Shown here: piece after piece, positions 57,799 to 64,000 of the stretch | Position numbering within the stretch: position 1 is the first letter of the stretch | How the letters are laid out: the number at the start of each line of letters is the position of its first letter | Assembly: GCF_900156345.1 (NCBI RefSeq) | Contig: NZ_FTPP01000002.1 | Location: 310,001-374,000 of the forward strand | Length of the DNA stretch: 64,000 bases | Origin: Pontibacter indicus | Lineage (GTDB): Bacteria > Bacteroidota > Bacteroidia > Cytophagales > Hymenobacteraceae | Reading direction: 5' to 3' | Notes under the pieces: model-generated | What the model saw: the letters and a program-made list of their open reading frames with translations, nothing else | Told to the model about the DNA's origin: nothing | Databases searched by the model: none | Position numbers and translations under genes: made by a program

Positions 57799-59634
57799 TT
57801 ACTCTACTGTTACAGACTTCGCCAGGTTACGAGGCTGGTCTACGTTACAGCCGCGCATCACCGCAATGTGGTAAGAGAGCAGCTGTAGCGGAATAACAGA
57901 CAGCAACGGCACCAGGTGCTCGCTCGTCTCCGGAATTTCGATCACGTGATCTGCCATGGCAGGTATAGTCGTGTCGCCTTCCGTCACAACTGCAATGATC
58001 TTGCCTTTACGCGCCTTCACCTCCTGTATGTTCGATACGATCTTCTCATATGAGCTATCCTGCGTGGCGATTACCACCACTGGCATCTGCGCATCGATCA
58101 GGGCAATTGGGCCGTGCTTCATCTCAGCAGCTGGGTAGCCTTCGGCGTGGATGTAGGAAATCTCCTTCAGCTTCAGAGCGCCTTCCAGGGCAACCGGGAA
58201 GTTGTAGCCACGACCCAGGTATAGGCAGTTGGTGGCGTCTTTGTACTGCTCCGAAATAGCGATGATCTGGTCGTTCAGTTCCAGTGCTTTCTCTACTTTG
58301 GCCGGAATGCTCTCCAACTCCACCATCAGCTGGCGCAGCTTGGTTGTCTCCAATGTGCCGCGCTTGCTGCCTAAAATCATCGCGATCAGCGACAGCACCG
58401 TTACCTGCGCCGTAAAGGCTTTGGTAGAAGCTACCCCAATCTCAGGGCCCGCATGGGTATAGGCACCCGCATCGGTAGCACGGGCGATAGAAGAACCTAC
58501 CACGTTGCAGATGCCGAAGATAGTAGCGCCTTTCGACTTGGCCAGCTCCAGGGCCGCCAGCGTATCGGCCGTCTCGCCGGACTGAGAGATGGCGATCACG
58601 ATGTCACGCTCGCTGATGATCGGGTTGCGGTAACGGAACTCTGAGGCGTACTCTACTTCCACCGGTATGCGGGCCAGGTCCTCAATCAGATACTCGGCCA
58701 CCAGACCGGCGTGCCATGAGGTACCACAGGCCACAATAATGATGCGCTCGGCATTCACAAATTTGTTTTCGAACTCACGGATGCCGCCCATCATCATGTG
58801 GTCGCTCTCCGCAATCAGACGGCCGCGCATGCTGTCGAGGATGGAGCGTGGCTGCTCGAAAATTTCCTTCAGCATGAAGTGCGGGTAGCCGCCTTTCTCA
58901 ATCGACTCCAGGGCCATTTCGAGGCGCTGTACGTAAGGTGTTTGCACGACGTCCTCTTTCGTGCGGATCTCCATCTCGCCGTTTTTGATCACCACCAGCT
59001 CGTAGTCGTTCACATACACCACATCGCTGGTATACTCGATGATCGGGGTGGCGTCAGACGCCAGGAAGTACTCGTCCTTGCCTATACCCACCACCAGCGG
59101 GCTGCCTTTGCGGGCCGCGATCAGCTGGTTCTGGTCATCTTTCGAAAGTACTACGATAGCATAGGCACCTACCACCTCGTGCAGGGCAAGGCGCACGGCC
59201 TCGGCCAGCGAGCAGTTGCTGTTTTGCTTAATGTCTTCGATCAGGTTGATGAAAACCTCTGAGTCCGTTTCAGACTGGAAGGTATGGCCTTTCTCGATCA
59301 GGAGCTGCTTCAGCGAAGCATAGTTCTCGATAATGCCGTTGTGGATGATGGCAATGCTCTTGGAGCTGGAGTAATGCGGGTGTGCGTTCACATCGTTCGG
59401 CTCGCCGTGGGTAGCCCAACGGGTGTGGCCCATGCCGATGTTGCCGTGCACATCCTTGTCTGCAATATACTCTTCAAGGTCGCTTACCTTGCCTTTCTTT
59501 TTGAAGATGTTCAAACCTCCGTTCATCAGGGCTATTCCTGCGCTGTCATAGCCTCTGTATTCAAGTCGTTTCAAGCCCTTAAGGACAATAGGGCAAGCAT
59601 CTCTATGCCCTACGTATGCTACAATTCCGCACAT
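57799..59634 (-). CDS. glmS: Glutamine-fructose-6-phosphate aminotransferase (isomerizing)
   Basis: This 611-residue enzyme makes glucosamine-6-phosphate for cell wall and LPS. The N-terminal Cys nucleophile is in MCGIVAYVG. The glutaminase domain has GHTRWATHG; the two SIS domains contain VACGTSWHAGLVAEY, ISQSGETADT and YLGRGYNFPVALEGALKLKEISYIHAEGYPAAEMKHGP. The C-terminal end is QPRNLAKSVTVE. No glmS ribozyme structure was seen upstream. Confidence 0.97.
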   Translation of the reverse strand: MCGIVAYVGHRDACPIVLKGLKRLEYRGYDSAGIALMNGGLNIFKKKGKVSDLEEYIADKDVHGNIGMGHTRWATHGEPNDVNAHPHYSSSKSIAIIHNGIIENYASLKQLLIEKGHTFQSETDSEVFINLIEDIKQNSNCSLAEAVRLALHEVVGAYAIVVLSKDDQNQLIAARKGSPLVVGIGKDEYFLASDATPIIEYTSDVVYVNDYELVVIKNGEMEIRTKEDVVQTPYVQRLEMALESIEKGGYPHFMLKEIFEQPRSILDSMRGRLIAESDHMMMGGIREFENKFVNAERIIIVACGTSWHAGLVAEYLIEDLARIPVEVEYASEFRYRNPIISERDIVIAISQSGETADTLAALELAKSKGATIFGICNVVGSSIARATDAGAYTHAGPEIGVASTKAFTAQVTVLSLIAMILGSKRGTLETTKLRQLMVELESIPAKVEKALELNDQIIAISEQYKDATNCLYLGRGYNFPVALEGALKLKEISYIHAEGYPAAEMKHGPIALIDAQMPVVVIATQDSSYEKIVSNIQEVKARKGKIIAVVTEGDTTIPAMADHVIEIPETSEHLVPLLSVIPLQLLSYHIAVMRGCNVDQPRNLAKSVTVE

Positions 59635-59660
59635 ATAGTATAAAATTTCATTAAAAAAAT

Positions 59661-59686
59661 AAAGGGTACCTGCAAAGGTACCCTTT
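59661..59686 (-). terminator. Terminator after DUF4270 gene
   Basis: A perfect 10-bp stem AAAGGGTACC/GGTACCCTTT has a 6-nt loop, then on the minus strand ATTTTTTTAATG. It lies between the DUF4270 stop and glmS. Confidence 0.82.
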
Positions 59687-59728
59687 TCTATAATATGTAT
59701 AAAATTTCTAACTAATATTTGTGGCTTA

Positions 59729-61111
59729 CTACTGCAGCTTCGAGTAATAGATCAGCAGCCTTACCGGATTTGCCTCGTTATTGGTAATGATGGTGCGGTA
59801 AGGGCGTACTTCGGGACGTACGGTACCTGCGGCGCTGTTTGTGGCAGAAGTTACGACAGCGGCTCCAAGCAGCAGTCCGTTGTTCGTTCTTTTACCTACC
59901 AGTACATCCTGCAGATAAGTAGTGATGTTGATAGTATAGTAGTCCTTGCCGTCTTTGCGGATCATCCTCAAAGCTGCCGGTCGTGCTGTTATAGGCCAGT
60001 TCACGCCATCTTCCTGCACGGTGCGCACGGCGCCCGAAATGTCGCGCAAAAACTGGTTTGCATCATTGGTTTCGTACAAAGCCAACTGTGGAGGACCTGG
60101 CAGGTTGTTTGCCGAAGAAGCTGACTTAACAGGTATAATCAGTTCGGCCCGGTTGATGATCAGGTTGCCCGGAATGTCCTTCAGCTCATTCATGTAAGGG
60201 AAAGTGATCTTGCTGAGCAGTTGTGTGCCTGCCTGTACATATGAGTCACCACCTGTTTCTGTGGCAGGTACAAAGCTTCCGTTACTTTGCAGCGCCGCAA
60301 CGGTAGTACCGGTGCGGTCCGATGACAGCTGCGTGAAATAATTGCCTGTGCCCAGCAAAAAGTTATGCTGTCTTGCCGTGCCTTCCGCTGTTGTGTAGTG
60401 CAGTGTCAGGCTGGAGTTGGTGCTGCTCAGGTTTAGGCCCACGATACTGGCATTCTCTTCCTCAGGCACCGTTAGTGCTACACCTTTGAAAAAGTTGCGG
60501 AAGCCTGCCTGGTCGGCCAAACCAGCCTGGCCGGACTGGGCCATGAACTCGTTTGCCAGCTCAGAGCTCAGCTTTATCTTTAGCAGTCGTGTCTTTTTGG
60601 TTGTCACGCCGTTGGTCGTCTCCGTGTCTATGCGCGGAAAGAAAGCCTTCGAGCCAACAGGCGTCTGGTCGTAAGGGAAAGGAGTCGTCGTGAAGTAAGA
60701 CGTTCTTTCGTCGAACGTACCGGTCAGACGATGCACGTTTACCTGCATGGCCTTCAGGGTGTCGGCATACTTAAATGAGTAGTCCAGCGTGAGCACCAGT
60801 GAGTCAACTTTAGCGCCTGCGCCAAAGTTCAGGCTGGAGCCGTTAAGCGCCACCTCTGTTATCGTGCTTGCCCGCACCTTGCCCAGCACCGGGTCAACAT
60901 ACTGACCTAGCAGCGGCGACTGTGAACGGAACGAGGGAATCGAGTCCCCCTGAAACACAGTTCCGGTCCGGATGGTAAGGGTATCGGTGAACTCTGTGCC
61001 TATCAGGTTTTCATCCTGAAGTTCGAGTCCGATGTCTTTTGGGTCTTCGCAGGCTGTGAGGGCGGCAAATGAAAAGAAGAAAAAAAGTAATCTTCTAGCG
61101 GCTGAGTTCAT
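59729..61111 (-). CDS. DUF4270 lipoprotein
   Basis: This 460-residue exported lipoprotein has a signal with FFFSFAALTAC and the conserved mature start EDPKDIGLELQDENLIGTEFTDTLTI. The rest is beta-rich (SPLLGQYVDPVLGKVRASTITEVAL, KVDSLVLTLDYSFKYADT). DUF4270 is confined mostly to Bacteroidota, function unknown. ATG 61111 is preferred over 61186; the start overlaps the end of the glycogen synthase gene by 17 bp, so they are co-transcribed. Confidence 0.85.
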   Translation of the reverse strand: MNSAARRLLFFFFSFAALTACEDPKDIGLELQDENLIGTEFTDTLTIRTGTVFQGDSIPSFRSQSPLLGQYVDPVLGKVRASTITEVALNGSSLNFGAGAKVDSLVLTLDYSFKYADTLKAMQVNVHRLTGTFDERTSYFTTTPFPYDQTPVGSKAFFPRIDTETTNGVTTKKTRLLKIKLSSELANEFMAQSGQAGLADQAGFRNFFKGVALTVPEEENASIVGLNLSSTNSSLTLHYTTAEGTARQHNFLLGTGNYFTQLSSDRTGTTVAALQSNGSFVPATETGGDSYVQAGTQLLSKITFPYMNELKDIPGNLIINRAELIIPVKSASSANNLPGPPQLALYETNDANQFLRDISGAVRTVQEDGVNWPITARPAALRMIRKDGKDYYTINITTYLQDVLVGKRTNNGLLLGAAVVTSATNSAAGTVRPEVRPYRTIITNNEANPVRLLIYYSKLQ

Positions 61112-61910
61112 TATATAGGTTGAAGTATGAATCACACAGGTTGTCGTCGGCACTGATGGTATTGATGTTCTTGTTCGTCTCAACAAACTCGTTGAACAGG
61201 GCGTCGATGTTCTCGCTGAAGTTCTCGTTCGTCTTGATCACAGAGTCGGCATACTCCATGCCTACTTTGATGAAGCTGTCGAGGTCCGCTTCCTGCAGCG
61301 AAGCCAGCATGCTGTTGTCGATGTCGAGCATTTTTACTTTTTCGAGCAGGTCGCCTTCGAACTTGTGCTTGTACTCGTGGTTGTAAACCGTAAAGATAGA
61401 CTTCGAGTCCTTAAAAATCGGGTCTTTCTTGTAAGTAGTTTTCAGGTATAGCGGAATCAGGCCCGTCATCCAGTCGTTGCAATGCACGATGTCCGGCTGC
61501 CAGCCCAGTTTCTTTACTGTTTCGAGCACACCCTTGCAAAAGAAGATGGCACGCTCGTCGTTATCCTGGTGGAAGTTGTTGTTCTTGTCCACAAAAACGG
61601 ACTTGCGCTGAAAATAGTCTTCGTTGTCGATAAAATATACCTGCAACTTGGCATTCGGGATAGAGGCCACCTTGATAACAAGCGGCTTCTCGTCATCACC
61701 AACGGCGATGTTAATGCCCGACAGGCGAACTACCTCATGCAAACGGTTTTTACGCTCGTTTATTATACCGAACTTTGGCACGAAAATGCGGATCTCCATA
61801 CCTCTCTCCTGCATGCTCTGCGGTAGCGTGTTTAGAAATTCTGCTACTTTAGTGGTTTGGAGGAAAGGAAGGATTTCGGTGGCGGCGTACAGGATTCGCA
61901 ATTTAGACAT
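61095..61910 (-). CDS. Glycogen/starch synthase, catalytic N-domain type
   Basis: This 271-residue protein matches the starch synthase catalytic domain (GT5) N-terminal half: ILYAATEILPFLQTTKVAEFLNTLP, EIRIFVPKFGIINERKNRLHEVVR, PDIVHCNDWMTGLIPLYLKTTY. It lacks the second GT-B domain of full GlgA, so it may not be a complete enzyme. Such short forms next to panC are common in the phylum. A back-to-back promoter pair separates it from panC. Confidence 0.82.
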   Translation of the reverse strand: MSKLRILYAATEILPFLQTTKVAEFLNTLPQSMQERGMEIRIFVPKFGIINERKNRLHEVVRLSGINIAVGDDEKPLVIKVASIPNAKLQVYFIDNEDYFQRKSVFVDKNNNFHQDNDERAIFFCKGVLETVKKLGWQPDIVHCNDWMTGLIPLYLKTTYKKDPIFKDSKSIFTVYNHEYKHKFEGDLLEKVKMLDIDNSMLASLQEADLDSFIKVGMEYADSVIKTNENFSENIDALFNEFVETNKNINTISADDNLCDSYFNLYNELSR

Positions 61911-61953
61911 GGGTATGTAATTAAAAATTAATGAGCAACAGTAATGGGACGTG

Positions 61954-61985
61954 CAAAATTAGCATTTTTTATTCTAATTTTCAAT
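61954..61985 (-). promoter_or_regulatory. Predicted promoter of glycogen synthase operon
   Basis: On the minus strand ATTG (61985-61982) and TAATTTTG (61961-61954) are 20 nt apart, a fit to the phylum consensus. Transcription would start near 61947 toward the glycogen synthase gene. Confidence 0.5.
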
Positions 61986-62001
61986 TTAATGTTCTATAAC
62001 C

Positions 62002-62009
62002 TACTTTTG
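62002..62009 (+). promoter_or_regulatory. Predicted -7 element of panC
   Basis: TACTTTTG fits TAnnTTTG exactly, with TTTTC about 19 nt upstream as a weak -33 element. It lies 38 nt before the panC ATG. Confidence 0.45.
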
Positions 62010-62047
62010 CCGGCTTTCAGCAATTGCACCATTTAGACCGATTTAAT

Positions 62048-62902
62048 ATGGAAGTTATAGAGCAGGTGTCAGCCCTCAGGGCCATAGTAGCGGCGCTGCG
62101 TTGCGGCGGCAAGCGCATAGGCTTTGTGCCCACCATGGGCGCCCTGCACGAAGGGCACCTGCAGCTTTTGCGCGCCTCGGCCCGCGAGAATGACATTACG
62201 ATTTGTAGTGTGTTCGTGAATCCGACTCAATTCAACAACGCCTCTGATTATAAGCTATACCCCCGCACGCTCGAGCAGGACACCCGTCTGCTGCAGACCG
62301 TCGGCTGCGACTACTTGTTCGCGCCGAGTGCGGAGGAGATATACCCACAACAGTCTGTGCTGCAGTTTAGTTTCGGCGCGCTGGAAGCCGTGATGGAGGG
62401 CGAGCACCGGCCGGGTCACTTCAATGGTGTGGCGACTGTCGTGAGTAAATTGTTCCACATTGTGCAGCCGCACAGGGCCTATTTCGGGCAGAAGGATTTG
62501 CAACAGGTGGCCATTGTGCGGCAACTGGTGCAGGGCCTGAGCTTCGACCTAGAGTTGGTCTGCTTCCCCACTGTGCGCGAAGCCGACGGACTGGCCATGT
62601 CGTCGCGCAACAAGCGCCTGAGCGAGGCGCAGCGGCAGTTGGCCCCACAGCTTTACCTAGCCTTGCAGACGGCAGCCGCCAATTTGCACCAAAAGCCCAT
62701 CAACGCCATCAAAAGCGAAGTAGCGCAGCAGCTGCAGCAGGAAGAGGAGATCAAACTAGAATACTTTGAGATAGTGGATTCGCTCACGCTGCAGCCGCTT
62801 CAGGACGTAAGCGGGCACGACGAGGTGGCCCTTTGCATTGCCGCTTTCGTGGGTGAGGTGCGCCTAATCGACAACCTGCTCGTGAATCTAAAAGAAATAT
62901 AG
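62048..62902 (+). CDS. panC: Pantothenate synthetase
   Basis: This 284-residue enzyme joins pantoate and beta-alanine with ATP. It has IGFVPTMGALHEGHLQLL (HIGH-type motif), SVFVNPTQFN, GVATVVSKLFHIVQPHRAYFGQKDLQQV and DGLAMSSRNKRLSEAQR (KMSKS-type). ATG 62048 is preferred over the 62024 frame start. panD, often next, is not seen in the remaining window. Confidence 0.95.
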   Translation: MEVIEQVSALRAIVAALRCGGKRIGFVPTMGALHEGHLQLLRASARENDITICSVFVNPTQFNNASDYKLYPRTLEQDTRLLQTVGCDYLFAPSAEEIYPQQSVLQFSFGALEAVMEGEHRPGHFNGVATVVSKLFHIVQPHRAYFGQKDLQQVAIVRQLVQGLSFDLELVCFPTVREADGLAMSSRNKRLSEAQRQLAPQLYLALQTAAANLHQKPINAIKSEVAQQLQQEEEIKLEYFEIVDSLTLQPLQDVSGHDEVALCIAAFVGEVRLIDNLLVNLKEI

Positions 62903-63109
62903 GTTGTTAACACTTATGGGAAGCCTATTTGTTGGGAAAGCTTACAGCCGACAAAAAAGTGCAGTAAGAAGAGGGCACTTGCATCTCACAGTGGCCTCGT
63001 GCGCTATATTGCAAAAATAGCCTCTAAGTATCGAAAAGGAAGAAAAAATGCTTTTTGGCTGCATGAGGGAATGCTTGGGCAGCCTTGCACTTGACTAAAT
63101 TAAAAATAA

Positions 63110-63137
63110 TTGAGGGAGGATATGTATCCTCCCTCAA
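63110..63137. terminator. Perfect 28-bp palindrome, probable terminator
   Basis: TTGAGGGAGGATA, TG, TATCCTCCCTCAA forms a perfect 13-bp stem. On the minus strand it is followed by TTATTTTTAATTT, so it probably ends the Cys-rich lipoprotein transcript. The rest of the 62903-63216 gap shows nothing else. Confidence 0.65.
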
Positions 63138-63216
63138 GGCAGTAACAGCTCAATCGCTAAAATAGGAAGAGGCAGCGTGCGAGACTGAACTGACACAGTA
63201 GTAAATTACTCTTAAA

Positions 63217-63822
63217 TTATTCAGGAGCAGGAGTTGGATATGTTATAGTCATTGAACAGCAAGAGCTTTCACATTTAAAGTGAATTGTGCCATTAGGTTC
63301 AATCGAGCCACCAACTCTGCAATTAGTACACCCATGACAAGACACTGTCGGCCCTGAACCTTCTTCTGAAGCAGTCATTACTGCAGAAGACTCGCCATCA
63401 GCTTTAAGATTTCCTGTATTGCTAGAATGTACTTGTAATTTATTCGTAGAAAACTCTATTTTGCCTTTTCCTATAGCTATGTTTTTTACAAATTCGTCAC
63501 CTTTAACTTTATAAGAAACAAAGGCAGCAGAAGCTACTTTGGATTCCATATATTCAATATCAACGATTTCAATTGAATCAGTGCTTAAGCCGTTGATCTT
63601 AGAGAGCGATTTAAGAATATCCTGCTTGCTTTTAGCAATCGTAAACCCATTTGGAGAGGTAAGATGAAGCTCTGACGTCTTGCTTTCTATAGAAAGTTGA
63701 TCAGGCTCTAGCTCATCCTCTTTTGTACAGCCTGTAAATGCCGCAAGAGCGATGATAAAAAGCGCAAGTAGTGAAAATTTAGGCAATATTTTTTTCATGA
63801 TTTTTGTTTTTAAGTTTTTCAT
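63217..63822 (-). CDS. AT-rich lipoprotein with Cys-rich C-terminal module
   Basis: This 201-residue lipoprotein has a long signal (about residues 10-31) and lipobox AAFTGC. The middle part is helical/beta (SKQDILKSLSKINGLSTDSIEI, EYMESKVASAAFVSYKVKG). The last ~45 residues hold seven cysteines: VSCHGCTNCRVGG then HFKCESSCCSM. This may bind metal or form disulfides. Base composition is clearly richer in A/T than the window average, suggesting transfer. No family was recognised. The sequence after 63823 shows no further gene. Confidence 0.65.
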   Translation of the reverse strand: MKNLKTKIMKKILPKFSLLALFIIALAAFTGCTKEDELEPDQLSIESKTSELHLTSPNGFTIAKSKQDILKSLSKINGLSTDSIEIVDIEYMESKVASAAFVSYKVKGDEFVKNIAIGKGKIEFSTNKLQVHSSNTGNLKADGESSAVMTASEEGSGPTVSCHGCTNCRVGGSIEPNGTIHFKCESSCCSMTITYPTPAPE

Positions 63823-64000
63823 AAAATCACTGTCCTCTTATTTGTTCTTTTTCAAGATACGATATATATAATATAAAAGTAATATTATTATGTGTTTTTC
63901 CTTCCCATCCGCTCTTTTACTATAGTGGCTTGTTCAGGTCCAGGACTTTTGAAAGTGATGCACAATGTGCTGGTAGTTTATCTGCCGCCAAATGCATAAC

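Noticed and set aside
59635-59728. glmS ribozyme upstream of glmS
   Set aside because: The short gap contains only the DUF4270 terminator and AT-rich sequence; no ribozyme core was seen.

Overview
The window looks like a chromosomal segment of a Bacteroidota bacterium, probably order Cytophagales and family Hymenobacteraceae (Pontibacter-like). Support comes from lineage-typical families (DUF4270 lipoprotein, head-GIN protein, a glycogen/starch synthase next to panC, a TPR protein/ribH/recF neighbourhood, a TraR/DksA-like protein without zinc cysteines), from TTTG-N19/21-TAnnTTTG promoters, and from the general lack of strong Shine-Dalgarno sites. The genus is an inference. No rRNA, tRNA, CRISPR array, prophage or transposase gene was found.

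Layout. 1-5.2 kb: rnr (cut by the window start), a polyprenyl synthetase, a repeat-rich gap, a rhomboid protease, a fasciclin-like protein and a small cytosolic protein. 5.4-15.1 kb: an SLC13/RCK permease, an FAD/NAD(P) oxidoreductase, a DUF2490 gene broken at a T6 run, an ABC exporter, two tandem MORN/TonB-C paralogues, a lipoprotein and a membrane protein. 15.1-19.4 kb: a candidate small RNA, then a tight three-gene unit of N-formylglutamate amidohydrolase, DUF1704 'QEGLA' metallopeptidase and GshB-like ATP-grasp ligase. 19.6-26.1 kb: a rhomboid fused to a TonB-plug-like tail, a structured intergenic element, a head-GIN protein, an M28 peptidase, a thioesterase, a lipoprotein and a DciA-like protein. 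26.1-28.2 kb: sigZ and a Cys-rich metallothionein-like gene lying between dciA and recF.

28.3-43.5 kb: pdhA, a TPR protein, ribH, scpB, a pseudouridine synthase with a roughly 300-residue Arg/Gly/Glu repeat tail, coaX, an outer-membrane protein, lptC, a CNNM/CorC protein, a PpiD-type foldase and a large TPR protein. This looks like a mostly conserved envelope and housekeeping block. 43.5-53.5 kb: recJ, GH25, lptB, an S23/four-helix-bundle gene bracketed by inverted repeats, a GH3 protein, an AIM24 protein and gltX. 53.6-57.4 kb: yihY, then an AT-rich island with the anatomy of two integron gene cassettes (a secreted protein and higBA) carrying two attC-like sites and no integrase, then ridA and a short 3-hydroxyacyl-CoA dehydrogenase. 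57.4-64 kb: glmS, DUF4270, glycogen synthase, panC and a Cys-rich lipoprotein.

Four observations stand out. First, the word GGTATA/TATACC (core AGGTATAG) occurs about 170 times by my eye count against roughly 27-31 expected, in coding and intergenic DNA alike. Second, the integrase-less cassette pair at 54.7-56.1 kb. Third, the formylglutamate hydrolase/DUF1704/ATP-grasp operon, which could make and trim an unknown peptide-like metabolite. Fourth, the SigZ-metallothionein insertion beside recF.
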